This document shows positions 1 through 8,657 of a stretch of 64,000 bases of DNA, one piece after another (the first letter of the stretch is position 1; every line of letters begins with the position of its first letter). Position numbers and translations under genes: made by a program. Source of the stretch: Polyangium jinanense. GTDB taxonomy: Bacteria > Myxococcota > Polyangia > Polyangiales > Polyangiaceae. The stretch spans positions 102,723-166,722 of the forward strand of contig NZ_JAGTJJ010000025.1 of the NCBI RefSeq assembly GCF_028435365.1, read 5' to 3'. The notes under the pieces were generated by a model. It searched no databases, was not told the origin of the DNA, and saw only the letters and a program-made list of their open reading frames with translations.

Positions 1-1633
1 CGCCCGCGCGGCTCGCTTCGAGCATCTTCTGCACGGCATCCATCTCCATTCGCTTCATCAAATGCTGGTACGGCGCGACGGGCGTGCCCACGAGCGGCTT
101 CTGCGCGAGATCGAACCGATCCATTGCGCAATTCAGGAGCACGCCCGACTCCGCCGCGAGCTTCGGCAGGACGGGCGCCAGGTAAAGCACGATCTGCCGG
201 TACAGGTTCAGCGCGACCGTGCACGCATTCTGCACCTCCTGCTCCTTACCCGGCTGCTTGGCGAGCGCCCACGGGGCCACGCGATCCACGTATTCGTTCG
301 CCCGGTCCGCGAGACCCACGATGATCCGGGTCGCCCGCGCGAAATCGAATGCCGCGTACGCCTCGCCGATCTCCGCGCCCGCCTTCGCCGCCGCCTCGAA
401 GAGCCCGCCGTCATCCGGATAGCTCGCGGAAAGGCCCGTCTTCGCCACGAAACGCGACGAACGGCTCGCGAGGTTCACGATCTTGTTCACGAGCTCCGCG
501 TTCACCTTCTGCACGAACTCGTCGACGTTGAGATCAAAATCCTCGACGCGCGCGCCGAGCTTGCTCGCGTAGTAATAACGGAGGTACGCGGGGTCGAGAT
601 GGTCGAGGTACGTCCGCGCCATGACGAACGTGCCCTTCGTCTTCGCCATCTTCTCGCCATTCACCGTCAAGAACCCGTGCACCTGCACCCGGGAAGGCAG
701 CGAATAGCCCGCGCTCTTCAGCATCGAGGGCCAGAACAGCGTGTGGAAATAAACGATGTCCTTGCCGATGACGTGCACGATCTCCGTCTTGTCCGAGCGC
801 CACCAGTCCTCCATGCGCTCGCCGTGCTTGTCGCACCACTCGCGTGTCGAGCCGATGTATCCGATCGGCGCGTCGAACCAGACGTACCAGTAATGCCCCG
901 GCGCGTCGGGGATCTCGAAGCCGAAGTAAGGCGCGGGGCGCGAGATGTCCCAGTCGCGCAAGGGCTCCGCGAGGAAATGGCCCGCGAGGTAGTTCGAGAT
1001 CTCCTTCGGCATGCGGCCCTCGACCGCCGTCCATTCGGCGAGGAAGGCGTGGTCGGGCTCGAGCGAGATGAACAGGTGCTCGGCGCTCTTGAGCTCCGGC
1101 CGCGCGCCGGAGAGCGTGCTCTTCGGGTCCACGAGCTCGGTCGCGCTGTACGTCGAGCCGCACTTGTCGCAGTTGTCGCCGTACTGATCGGGCGCGCCGC
1201 AGCGCGGGCACGTGCCCTTGACGAACCGGTCCGCGAGGAACGTGCCCGCCTGCGGGTCGAAGAGCTGCGTCACGTCACGCTTCGCGACCCGCCCGTTCTT
1301 CTGCAGCGAGGCCCAGATCTCGTTGCAGACCTCGCGCGTCGCGGCCGAGTTCGTGCTGCCGAAGTGATCGAACTGGATCATGAAGTCGGCGAAGTCGCGC
1401 TGATGCGCGGCGCTCATGTCCGCGATCACCGCCTCCTCCGAGCGCCCCTCCTTGCGCGCGCGGATCATGATCGACGTGCCGTGCGTGTCGTCCGCGCAGA
1501 TGTAGATGGCGCGGCGCCCGGTCATGCGCTGGTACCGCGCGAAGATGTCCGTCTGCGTGTACTCGAGCAGGTGGCCGAGGTGAATGTGGCCGTTGGCGTA
1601 AGGGAGCGCGCTGGTGATCAGCAAGGGCTTCAT
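1..1633 (-). CDS. metG: Methionyl-tRNA synthetase (partial, C-terminus beyond left edge)
   Basis: Charges tRNA-Met with methionine in the cytoplasm. The reading frame opens at the ATG at 1633-1631 and stays open to the first base of the window, giving 544 visible codons. The N-terminus has the class I pattern LPYANGHIHLGH (residues 10-21), which contains the HIGH-type signature. The CP domain carries a zinc knuckle of the form CPRCG...CDKC. The second signature is KMAKTKGT rather than the usual KMSKS. The anticodon-binding domain is only partly present and any C-terminal tRNA-binding domain lies outside. It is the last visible gene of a leftward run, 84 bp downstream of the acyltransferase gene. 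Identity is certain from the motifs; only the 3' end is unknown. Confidence 0.96.
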   Translation of the reverse strand, partial: MKPLLITSALPYANGHIHLGHLLEYTQTDIFARYQRMTGRRAIYICADDTHGTSIMIRARKEGRSEEAVIADMSAAHQRDFADFMIQFDHFGSTNSAATREVCNEIWASLQKNGRVAKRDVTQLFDPQAGTFLADRFVKGTCPRCGAPDQYGDNCDKCGSTYSATELVDPKSTLSGARPELKSAEHLFISLEPDHAFLAEWTAVEGRMPKEISNYLAGHFLAEPLRDWDISRPAPYFGFEIPDAPGHYWYVWFDAPIGYIGSTREWCDKHGERMEDWWRSDKTEIVHVIGKDIVYFHTLFWPSMLKSAGYSLPSRVQVHGFLTVNGEKMAKTKGTFVMARTYLDHLDPAYLRYYYASKLGARVEDFDLNVDEFVQKVNAELVNKIVNLASRSSRFVAKTGLSASYPDDGGLFEAAAKAGAEIGEAYAAFDFARATRIIVGLADRANEYVDRVAPWALAKQPGKEQEVQNACTVALNLYRQIVLYLAPVLPKLAAESGVLLNCAMDRFDLAQKPLVGTPVAPYQHLMKRMEMDAVQKMLEASRAG

Positions 1634-1717
1634 GGCGGGCGCAATGTGCACCATCGCGGCGGCAAATGCCAAGCCCCGACCCGCGAACGTGCGAGTTCGT
1701 CCGTCCGCGTCAGAGGT

Positions 1718-2566
1718 TCAGAGGTACAGGCTCGTGCGCGCGGCTCGCCCCTCGTCGAGTAGCTCCGCGATCCGCGCCTTCACGGCTTCCACCTTCGGGA
1801 TCACCTCGGCGTCCTCCTCGTTGCCCGTGCCCTCGAACCACATCGGCTCGCCGAACCAGATCGAGCAGCGCGCCGGCAAAGGCAGGGGCAGGACCGTCGG
1901 CGTGATCGGGAAGTACGGTATGTTGAGGGCACGAGCGAGCGGCTTGATGTCGAAGAACGCCGGGCACGCTTCCTCGCCGCCGACGAACGCGAACGGCGTG
2001 ATGGGAGAGCGCGTCTTCATCGCCAGGCGCACGAAGCCCGTGCCGAAGTCGACGAGCTTGTACCGATCCTTCCAGAGCTTGCCGCTGCCACGCACGCCCT
2101 CCGGGAAGACCATGATGAGCTCGTCGTCTTCGAGCAGGCGCTCGCAATTCTCGGGCAGGCCTGTGACCTGGCCGGCCCGCGTCAGCCACACGTTCACGAG
2201 CGGCAAGCGCTGGAAGACCTTCTCGATCATCGCCTTCACCGCCCGCGGCGGGCGCGCGTCGAGCATCATCGCGGTCGCCACCATCATGCCGTCGTAAGCG
2301 AGCTGCGACGAGTGGTTGCCGATGAGCAGGCCCCGTCCCTCGGGCACGTGATCGATTCCGTGGACCTCGACCCGGAAATAATGCCGGTAAAACCAGGCCG
2401 CGACGTAGAGCGTGCGCTTCGCCGCCGCCGTGGAGAAGCCCCATTTGTCGTACCCGAGCGCGTTCACGGCAGGCGAGACCGCGTCCACGATCTCCGAAAG
2501 CTCCCGGGGAATCCGTCGATCCAGCTCCTCGAACAGGCCATCCAGTGCGGTCATCGTGCGTGCCAC
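1718..2566 (-). CDS. PlsC-type lysophospholipid acyltransferase family protein
   Basis: 282 aa. Members of this family transfer acyl chains to glycerolipid acceptors at the inner membrane. The sequence shows the NHSSQLAYDG block, corresponding to the N-H-S-x-x-x-x-x-D-G form seen in glycerol-acyltransferase relatives, and a second block FPEGVRGSGK that matches the phosphate-binding FPEG motif. There is no long transmembrane segment, but there is a hydrophobic helix around the first motif. It lies 9 bp downstream of the DUF1624 gene and upstream of metG on the same strand, so co-transcription is likely. The exact acyl acceptor cannot be told from sequence. Confidence 0.88.
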   Translation of the reverse strand: MARTMTALDGLFEELDRRIPRELSEIVDAVSPAVNALGYDKWGFSTAAAKRTLYVAAWFYRHYFRVEVHGIDHVPEGRGLLIGNHSSQLAYDGMMVATAMMLDARPPRAVKAMIEKVFQRLPLVNVWLTRAGQVTGLPENCERLLEDDELIMVFPEGVRGSGKLWKDRYKLVDFGTGFVRLAMKTRSPITPFAFVGGEEACPAFFDIKPLARALNIPYFPITPTVLPLPLPARCSIWFGEPMWFEGTGNEEDAEVIPKVEAVKARIAELLDEGRAARTSLYL

Positions 2567-2575
2567 CTTCCGACG

Positions 2576-3787
2576 TCAAAGATAACTGAGAAATGCGAGA
2601 TCTCGCCGCCTTCGCTTGAGCTCCGCGAACCAGCGGCAGAGCGGGTAGAGCGCCGCCACCACGACGAGCGTGGTTCCGTAGACGAAGGGCAAACCATGCT
2701 GGGCCTTCGCGGGCAAACCCATGTGTTGCCAGGTGAAGACCTCGTCGCCGTGGATCGCGTAGTGCAGGATCGCGGCGGAGGCATGGGCCAGGAAGAGGTG
2801 GAGGATGTAATAAAACAGCGGCGCCCGGCCGAACACGAGCAGGATCCTCTTGCCCGGGAGCTCGCGGCCCTCGAGCGCGCCGAGCGCGACGAGCGCGGGC
2901 CCGAGTGTCATGAGCAGGTACGAGAGCGACGGCGGGTACTTGCGGCAATTGAGGAACGAGAGCGTCGTTGCGAGGGCGCTGCCCTGCGAGGTCCAGGGCA
3001 AAGGATCGCCGTAGACGTTGAGCCCCCGGACAACCACGAACGAAAGCGTGAGCGCCGCGCCGAGCTTGTAGAGCCACGCGCGGCGCTCGCCCGGCGCCGC
3101 CTCGAAGAGCGCACCGAGGCCATATCCCGCGGCCATGACGCCGATCCACGGCACGAGCGGGTACGCGATGAACACGTAGTGACCCGGCACGGGCTCGAAA
3201 GGTCTGGACGTGTGGAGGATCGACCAGACGACGTCGAGCGCGCTGCCTTTGGCGAAGGAGACGCCGTCGAGGAGGTTGTGCCCGGCGATCATGGCGACGC
3301 CGATCGCCGCGACCACACGCACGGGCAGGTGCACGAGGCCGGCGAGCGCGATCATGCTCCAGCCGATCGCCCAGATCACCTGGAGCGGCGTGACGTGGTA
3401 GCCGAGGTCGAAGGTCCAGCCGATCCGGATCACCGTGATTTCCAGGAGAACGAGCCAAGCGCCCCGCGTGAGGAGAAACCAGGAGAGCTCGCTCCGGCTC
3501 TTGCCACGCGCGGCCTGCAAGTACGCGCTCGTGCCCGCGAGCAGGACGAAGACGGGGGCACAAAAGTGCGTGATCCACCGCGTGAAGAAGAGCGCAGCGC
3601 TGGTCTTCGTGAGGTCGATGCGAAAGTCGACCTGCGGGCCCACGAAGTCCCGCACGTGGTCGATCGCCATCAGGATCATGACGAGGCCCCGGAGGACGTC
3701 GACCGCGTCGTTCCGCGCCTTTTCAACGGGTTTTGTGGGGTTTTCGGCCGCGCTCGCGCCGTCTACTTCAAGAGACAGGGACGTCAC
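2576..3787 (-). CDS. DUF1624 / heparan-alpha-glucosaminide N-acetyltransferase-like membrane protein
   Basis: 403 aa with about ten hydrophobic segments. The N-terminus DVLRGLVMILMAIDHVRDF is the hallmark of the DUF1624 (HGSNAT catalytic-like) family, in which the conserved Asp-His is thought to support transmembrane transfer of an acetyl group from cytosolic acetyl-CoA. The start is a GTG at 3787. It lies between the upstream secreted-protein gene and the acyltransferase gene, with short gaps of 36 and 9 bp. The substrate is unknown; cell-envelope sugar or lipid acetylation would fit the neighbouring acyltransferase but is inference. Confidence 0.82.
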   Translation of the reverse strand: MTSLSLEVDGASAAENPTKPVEKARNDAVDVLRGLVMILMAIDHVRDFVGPQVDFRIDLTKTSAALFFTRWITHFCAPVFVLLAGTSAYLQAARGKSRSELSWFLLTRGAWLVLLEITVIRIGWTFDLGYHVTPLQVIWAIGWSMIALAGLVHLPVRVVAAIGVAMIAGHNLLDGVSFAKGSALDVVWSILHTSRPFEPVPGHYVFIAYPLVPWIGVMAAGYGLGALFEAAPGERRAWLYKLGAALTLSFVVVRGLNVYGDPLPWTSQGSALATTLSFLNCRKYPPSLSYLLMTLGPALVALGALEGRELPGKRILLVFGRAPLFYYILHLFLAHASAAILHYAIHGDEVFTWQHMGLPAKAQHGLPFVYGTTLVVVAALYPLCRWFAELKRRRRDLAFLSYL

Positions 3788-3823
3788 TGGCGCGAGCTTA
3801 CCAGGGATCCGCGCGAAGGCGGA

Positions 3824-4396
3824 TCACTGGATGCGGAACCGATCGCCGTGGCGGCCGTTGTCGTCGCGCCGGTCGAACACGGTGAACGGGTTGAACCGAT
3901 TGCCGATGCGCTCGCTGTAGCGGCCCTCGAGCCGCACCATCACGCCGTTCGTCGCGTCCCTCAGCGTGACGTCGTCGTACGTGACGCGGACGAGCACCGG
4001 GAAACGATCACGGCCGCAGAAGACGGCCGGATCCGGGGCCTCGAGGGCGATCGAGCCAGTGATGCGGCCCTCGCGATCCGCGCGGAGCGAGATCCGCTCG
4101 GCGACGTTCTCGCGCAGGATGCGTCGGTCGCCCTGGCCCCCCGTGACGACGCCGGCCCGGGTCGCGCAGCGATACACGGCCCGGACCTCGGCCCGGAGGT
4201 GAATCTCGACGGCCTCCCTTCGCGCCAGGCCAAACTCGCGAAAATCGACGTCGAGTTCGCCCTTGCGATTGATGTCGACCGTGAGGTTCCGGAACACGGG
4301 ATTCCGTTCGCGTCGCTGGGCCTCCGCGGGTGATGCCGCGAGGAGCGGCGCGGCCGCGAGCGCGGCGAGCATGACGATTCGAATCGTTCGTCCCAT
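3824..4396 (-). CDS. Hypothetical secreted protein
   Basis: 190 aa. The start is chosen at the ATG at 4396 because it is preceded by a strong ribosome site (AAGGAGG, 4405-4411) and opens directly into a signal peptide (MGRTIRIVMLAALAAAPLL, cleavage near SPAEAQ). A longer frame continues upstream but has no such site. The mature part is about 165 residues, Arg-rich and predicted mostly beta, with two Cys pairs that may form disulfides (YRCATR and VFCGRD). I recognise no domain. It is the first gene of the leftward run leading to metG. Confidence 0.72.
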   Translation of the reverse strand: MGRTIRIVMLAALAAAPLLAASPAEAQRRERNPVFRNLTVDINRKGELDVDFREFGLARREAVEIHLRAEVRAVYRCATRAGVVTGGQGDRRILRENVAERISLRADREGRITGSIALEAPDPAVFCGRDRFPVLVRVTYDDVTLRDATNGVMVRLEGRYSERIGNRFNPFTVFDRRDDNGRHGDRFRIQ

Positions 4397-4544
4397 GGCG
4401 CATTCCTCCTTGCACGCGCGACTCCCGCGCGGCGGGTCTCGACGGACGAAAGCAGGCACGCGCCCGCTTCGTCGCCCCCTTCCCATGAGACCGCCCGCGC
4501 GGGAGCGGAAGCGCTCGCCCGGCACGGAGCTGTTACGTGGAGGA

Positions 4545-4728
4545 CTTTTTCTCCCGTCCCCACGACAGTTCCCGTGTTCATGAGCGAGCGCGAGCGTGCT
4601 CCGCTCGACAAGCCATTGGCTTTGCCGAAGGATAACCGTGGTGGTTGTATGTGCTCCAACGTAATCGAGGCGCCTGTACGGAAGGGGCGGAGAAGACCAC
4701 CACGGAGCGAAAACCCACGGAGGCCAAC
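4545..4728 (+). promoter_or_regulatory. Duplicated 5' leader, copy 1
   Basis: The non-coding DNA before the lipoprotein gene at 4729 aligns with the leader of the gene at 5451. Shared blocks in the same order are CCGTCC, TGTT-AT-AGCGAGCGC, CCGCTCGAC, GTGGT--ATGTGCTCC and GGAGGCCAACA. The conserved order suggests that promoter and leader were duplicated with the gene. The rest of the 4397-4728 gap shows no gene; its left end is also the upstream region of the leftward gene starting at 4396. Confidence 0.5.
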
Positions 4729-5070
4729 ATGAATCGGATCTCGAAGTTTTTCGCGCTGCTCGGGCTCGCGGCGTCGATCGCGTTTGTCGGGACGGGTTGT
4801 GTCGCCGGCATCGAGGATCCCGAGGCCGAGCTGGCGATCGCCGACGAGAGCGCGGATCTCGAGACGCTTGGTGCCGACGACGTGAACGAGGCGACGGCGG
4901 AGAACCAAGCGGCGCTTTCGTCGCAATCGACCGGCGGCTTCTTCATGTCCATCCTCGGCGCAAGCAGCGGGCGGGGTTCCGGCCCTTCTCGCCGCGGGGG
5001 CAGTTCCGCAAGCTTCGCCGGCGTCAGCGGACGCTTCGACGTCGGCGGCGCGCGCGATGGTCGCCCGTAA
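4729..5070 (+). CDS. Small Gly/Ser-rich lipoprotein, copy 1 of a tandem pair
   Basis: 113 aa. The start ATG at 4729 follows GGAGGCCAAC and gives a lipoprotein signal (MNRISKFFALLGLAASIAFV then GTGC, with the lipobox Cys at about residue 23). The next 40 residues are acidic (EDPEAELAIADESADLE) and the tail is Gly/Ser/Arg-rich and short. The first 50 codons and the upstream DNA closely match the gene at 5451, so this is one product of a tandem duplication. The C-terminal parts differ completely: here there is no GAIVGP repeat. Function unknown; surface or outer-membrane anchoring is implied by the lipobox. Confidence 0.75.
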   Translation: MNRISKFFALLGLAASIAFVGTGCVAGIEDPEAELAIADESADLETLGADDVNEATAENQAALSSQSTGGFFMSILGASSGRGSGPSRRGGSSASFAGVSGRFDVGGARDGRP

Positions 5071-5117
5071 CGACGCACGTCTTCGCGCCATCGGCCCGAG
5101 ACGGGTGAGACGATGCG

Positions 5118-5151
5118 GGGCCGATCGACTCCTGGGAGCCCGATCGCGCCC
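5118..5151 (+). terminator. Imperfect hairpin after lipoprotein copy 1
   Basis: GGGCCGATCG pairs with CGATCGCGCCC (one bulged base) across a 13-base loop, about 48 bp after the stop of the 4729 gene. No T tract follows. A related GCCCGATCG-containing hairpin follows the second copy, which supports a shared terminator role. Apart from this hairpin, a short GCCCGT/ACGGGC hairpin at 5149-5164 and the leader near 5262-5450, the 5071-5450 gap holds nothing I can identify. Confidence 0.4.
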
Positions 5152-5261
5152 GTACGCACGGGCAGGCAGAGCGCTCACCGAGCCCTGATCACATTCCCAT
5201 AAAGAAGCCTCGGAGGACGGCCGCAGTATCCGCCCGGCACGGGGGAGGGCCTGCGACGTGG

Positions 5262-5450
5262 TCGATTTGCCCCGTCCTTGGCAGAACTTCCAATGTTTAT
5301 CAGCGAGCGCGTGGCCGCCCCGCTCGACGAGGGGTCGCCCGGGCCAAAGAGAAAGCGCGGTGGTCAGATGTGCTCCGGTGAGCGCGGCTCGCCGTGATTG
5401 CCGTTGCGTGGACGACCATCGACGAACGGAACCATTTGGGGAGGCCAACA
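5262..5450 (+). promoter_or_regulatory. Duplicated 5' leader, copy 2
   Basis: Second copy of the leader described for the gene at 4729, with the same block order (CCGTCC, TGTTTATCAGCGAGCGC, CCGCTCGAC, GTGGTCAGATGTGCTCC, GGAGGCCAACA). The spacing from the CCGCTCGAC block to the start codon is similar in both copies. It probably contains the promoter and ribosome site of the 5451 gene. No -35/-10 or -24/-12 pair is convincing by eye. Confidence 0.5.
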
Positions 5451-5963
5451 ATGAATCAGTTCTCGAAGTTTTTCGCGCTGCTCGGTCTGTCCGCGTCCGT
5501 GGCGCTCGTGGGCGCCGGCTGCGCGGCCGAGGTCGAGGATCCCGCGTCCGAGCTGGCCCTCGCGGACGAGGCGAACGACAGCGCGGAGCTCGCCGTGAGC
5601 GCGGACGAGACCACGGCCGAGAGCGAAGACGCGCTTTCGGCGGGGGGTCCCGGCTGCGGCTGGGGCGGGGGCGCCTGCGGCGGCGGCGGCGCCATCGTCG
5701 GCCCCTACGGCGGCGGCGCCATCGTCGGCCCGGGCGGCGGTGCCGCCATCGTCGGTCCCTACGGCGGCGGCGCCATCGTCGGCCCGGGCGGCGGCGCCAT
5801 CGTCGGCGGCCCCGGCGCCTGCGGATACGGGCGCGGATTCGACTGTCTCGTCGGCGGCCGTCACTTCATCCGCGGCCCGTACTACGGGCCTTGCGGCGGC
5901 TACGGGCGCGGATACTGCGGCTACGGGCACGCAGGCTGGGCGTACGGCCAAGGCCGGTTCTAG
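5451..5963 (+). CDS. Gly-rich repeat lipoprotein, copy 2 of a tandem pair
   Basis: 170 aa. The start ATG at 5451 follows GGGGAGGCCAACA. The signal peptide MNQFSKFFALLGLSASVALV ends in GAGC (lipobox Cys about residue 24), followed by the same acidic stretch as copy 1. From about residue 65 the protein is a Gly-rich array of GAIVGPYGGG / GAIVGPGGG units (five to six copies), then a Gly/Tyr/Cys-rich tail (YGRGYCGYGHAGWAYGQG). Similar composition is seen in structural surface proteins. No enzymatic motif is present. The repeat DNA is prone to length change. Confidence 0.78.
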   Translation: MNQFSKFFALLGLSASVALVGAGCAAEVEDPASELALADEANDSAELAVSADETTAESEDALSAGGPGCGWGGGACGGGGAIVGPYGGGAIVGPGGGAAIVGPYGGGAIVGPGGGAIVGGPGACGYGRGFDCLVGGRHFIRGPYYGPCGGYGRGYCGYGHAGWAYGQGRF

Positions 5964-6008
5964 GGATGCACGACCGCGCCCCCTCGATTCGAAGCAAAAC
6001 GTGAACGT

Positions 6009-6050
6009 GAGCCCGATCGGCCCCCGGGAGCCGGTCGGGTTCGCTTGTTT
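6009..6050 (+). terminator. Rho-independent-type hairpin after the Gly-rich lipoprotein gene
   Basis: GAGCCCGATCGGC (6009-6021) pairs with GCCGGTCGGGTTC (6030-6042) using two G-U pairs, over an 8-base loop, followed by GCTTGTTT. It lies in the convergent gap between the lipoprotein gene and the leftward DUF2169 gene. Confidence 0.6.
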
Positions 6051-6074
6051 GTACGAGCGAAGGAAAAACCCCCG

Positions 6075-8603
6075 TTATCGCCAGCCGTCGATGGACACCA
6101 CGCGACCGAGCGCGAGGACACGCAGCGCGTTCGGGTGGGATTCGTATTGATCCTGCTGGGCGTGGGCCTCGGCGAGCAGGCGCGCCTTCATCCTGAGCAT
6201 GAGCGGCAGCTTCATCGCCAGGGTTTGCGGCAGGTACACGGGGACGGTCGTATTTTCGCCTGCGGGGACGCAGAGCGCCCGGATCTGCTCGTCGCCGAAG
6301 ACGGTGCGCTTCTGGTATTTGCGTTGTTCGAGGAGCACACGCTCGATGTGGGCGTCGAGCTGGCTCACCGTGACGCTGCGCTTCGATTGGCGGAGCGCGT
6401 CGCGGAGCTCGCTCGTGACGGCCTCGACATTGGAAGGCGCCTGGAGCAGGGGCGTTTTGAGCACCTCGTTCGCCGCTTCGAGCGCGTCCTTGAGTTTCTT
6501 GTTGTCCTCGGTCACGAGCGGGGTGATCGCGGCGACCGCGGCCTTGAGGTGCTCGACCTCGTCGAACGGAAAGCGGAGCTCGCCCGTGAGCATGACGACG
6601 GGCGGCGTGAAGCGGCCGGTCTCGCTGATCGATTCGAGCATCGCCCGCTGAATGCCCCGTCCGTCCGTGGGCGTGGCGCGCGTGAGGACGCCGAAGGTGT
6701 CGTGCCGATCGCGCGAGGCATTCGGATCGTCGGTGGGGAGGTCGTGCTTGGGATCGAGCGGCTCGAATTCGAGCTCGTCCACGATGGACGGGAACGCGGC
6801 GCGAATGCGGGCGACGCCTTGTGGATCGAACCAGAGGAGATCCACGACCTCGGGGCCGAGCCGACGCGAGGGGCGCGCCGGCGGGACGCGGGGGCGCGTG
6901 TCGTCCGGGGCGGCGGTGGTGGTGGTGACGGGCGCCGCGACGGGCGTATGCGTGGGCGCGCCAATGACGTTCGTCGAGGCGGAAGCCGCCCAGGGGCTGG
7001 TTTCGCGCGGCGGCGACGCGGGAGGCGTCGCGACGTCGAGGGGTTCGCGGCGAGGAACCTCGGCCGGAGGCACGGGCGTCGTCTGCGGGGCCGTGAAGGC
7101 CTGCGCGGCCACGACGGCGGCCGGTGGGACCATCGGAGGCGCGACGGGAGGCGCGACAGGCGGCGCGACGGGAGGCGCGACAGGCGGCGCGACGGGCGGC
7201 GCGGGCGCCGCGGGGATCGCCGGCACGGGCGGCATCGGGGGGACGACCGGCGCGGCCGCGGGCGGCTGCGAGCCCGGGAAAGGCAGCGGCGCGCGGGGAG
7301 GTTGTGTCGGGACGCGGGGCGCCGCGGAGGCGGGCGCGGGCGCGACCGGGGGCGCGACCGGGGGCGGCGCGGACGCACCGCCGCGGGCTCGGCCACGCGC
7401 GAGCCACGCCGGGAGCACGCCCTCGGCGCGCGCGAGCTCCTCGGTGGAGAGGACCTCCGTCTCGACGGACTCTTCCTCGAAGATGTGCTGTTCGGCGGGA
7501 CGAACCGGCTTCGGCGGCGCGGGCTGCGCGGCCTTCGCGGCGGGAGGCGGCGCGGCGGGCACAGGCGGGGCGGGCTGCGCGGCCGGGGTGGGCGCGGACG
7601 TCTTTTGCGGGGCGAGCGCGCGGATCAACATCTGCACGTCGTCCCAGCCGAGCTTCTGCCGGGTGTTGCCCATCGCGACGAGGACGCGCCCGCGCTCGTC
7701 ACGCGAGAGCATCGGCATCTGGCCGCGCCAGGTCACGGTGCAGAGGGCGCGATCCGTATCGATCCAGAGCGCGTCGCCGACGAGATTGAGCTCCTGCGCC
7801 CCGCCGCGCGGGCGTTCGACGAATGCCTGCGGGCGCAGGCCCGGCAGGCGTGTCGTGAGGCGCGGATGATCGGGGTGGAGGTGCTCGAGGACGATCTCGA
7901 GATCGGGCGTGATCTCGGGGAGGCGCTGATCGGCGGGCGCGGCGTTGAAGTACTCGATCTCGATGTCGTCGGGCAGCGGCCGCGTGTGCCATTCGGCGTG
8001 GGAAAAACTCCCGCGGTGGCGGCGGAGGCGGGTTTCGCGTTGCGGCCACCCGGCCGCGATGGGCCCGAAGCCCACGGGCGAGCCGTCGTCTTTCAGCGTG
8101 TGTTGCCGGCGCGCCGGGTGCAGGTTCGGCAGGGGTCCGGGCGCGACGGGGATGCCGACCGGGTTCATGGTCCCGGGCCCGCCCTGCGCGCGCTCGTAGC
8201 GCAGCGGCATGTGGGTGAACGCGGGGCCGTCGGTGATCTGCGCCTCGCCGGACCAGGTGCGGTCGGCGTGGACCTCGATGGCCTTGTCGAGCGAGCCCAC
8301 GACCATGCGGGCGAGGAGCGAGCGGCAAGGCTTGTGATGCGCGGCGAACGCGTGCCCGACGAGCGTGACGTCCGCGCCTTTGCGGAAAGGAACGAGGTCG
8401 CTCGGCGAGTAAACGCTGCGCCGGGGATCATCGTCCCAGTGGTTGTCGGCGTCGTTGATCGGCTCCTGGCCCGACGAGAGCCGGAGCTCGCCCGGGACCA
8501 GCTCGAACGTGGCCTTGCAGACGACGGTGAGCACCCACTCGCGGCTCTGCCTTTGCCAAGGAAGAGAGGCCACGTAGAACGGGCCGAGCGCGACAACCTC
8601 CAT
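6075..8603 (-). CDS. DUF2169 domain protein with Pro-rich linker (type VI secretion accessory family)
   Basis: 842 aa. Residues 1 to about 310 match the DUF2169 pattern (start ALGPFYVASLPWQ, then VVCKATFEL, and the block ADVTLVGHAFA). DUF2169 proteins are commonly encoded next to VgrG, PAAR and pentapeptide genes of type VI secretion loci and are thought to help load spike proteins. Residues about 340-540 form a low-complexity Pro/Ala linker with a run of PPVA repeats. The last 280 residues are a separate alpha-rich domain that I do not recognise (WFDPQGVARIRAAFPSIVDE near its start). The nearest VgrG and PAAR genes in the window are 21 kb away. The gene probably shares a transcript with, or lies just downstream of, the kinase gene at 11807. 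Confidence 0.78.
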   Translation of the reverse strand: MEVVALGPFYVASLPWQRQSREWVLTVVCKATFELVPGELRLSSGQEPINDADNHWDDDPRRSVYSPSDLVPFRKGADVTLVGHAFAAHHKPCRSLLARMVVGSLDKAIEVHADRTWSGEAQITDGPAFTHMPLRYERAQGGPGTMNPVGIPVAPGPLPNLHPARRQHTLKDDGSPVGFGPIAAGWPQRETRLRRHRGSFSHAEWHTRPLPDDIEIEYFNAAPADQRLPEITPDLEIVLEHLHPDHPRLTTRLPGLRPQAFVERPRGGAQELNLVGDALWIDTDRALCTVTWRGQMPMLSRDERGRVLVAMGNTRQKLGWDDVQMLIRALAPQKTSAPTPAAQPAPPVPAAPPPAAKAAQPAPPKPVRPAEQHIFEEESVETEVLSTEELARAEGVLPAWLARGRARGGASAPPPVAPPVAPAPASAAPRVPTQPPRAPLPFPGSQPPAAAPVVPPMPPVPAIPAAPAPPVAPPVAPPVAPPVAPPVAPPMVPPAAVVAAQAFTAPQTTPVPPAEVPRREPLDVATPPASPPRETSPWAASASTNVIGAPTHTPVAAPVTTTTAAPDDTRPRVPPARPSRRLGPEVVDLLWFDPQGVARIRAAFPSIVDELEFEPLDPKHDLPTDDPNASRDRHDTFGVLTRATPTDGRGIQRAMLESISETGRFTPPVVMLTGELRFPFDEVEHLKAAVAAITPLVTEDNKKLKDALEAANEVLKTPLLQAPSNVEAVTSELRDALRQSKRSVTVSQLDAHIERVLLEQRKYQKRTVFGDEQIRALCVPAGENTTVPVYLPQTLAMKLPLMLRMKARLLAEAHAQQDQYESHPNALRVLALGRVVSIDGWR

Positions 8604-8657
8604 CCGGCCGACAGTACCACAACGGACGGAAGGGGTGAGGACGAAGGGCGTGGCCGG

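Noticed and set aside
62..1762. 566-codon open frame on the plus strand
   Set aside because: Arg/Val-rich shadow of metG on the opposite strand; no family signature, and the minus frame has clear MetRS motifs.
2312..4333. 673-codon open frame on the plus strand
   Set aside because: Antisense to the acyltransferase, DUF1624 and secreted-protein genes; composition is typical of high-GC shadow frames.
5690..5830. Repeat DNA that could be a CRISPR or VNTR
   Set aside because: It is the coding repeat (GAIVGPYGGG) of the lipoprotein gene.
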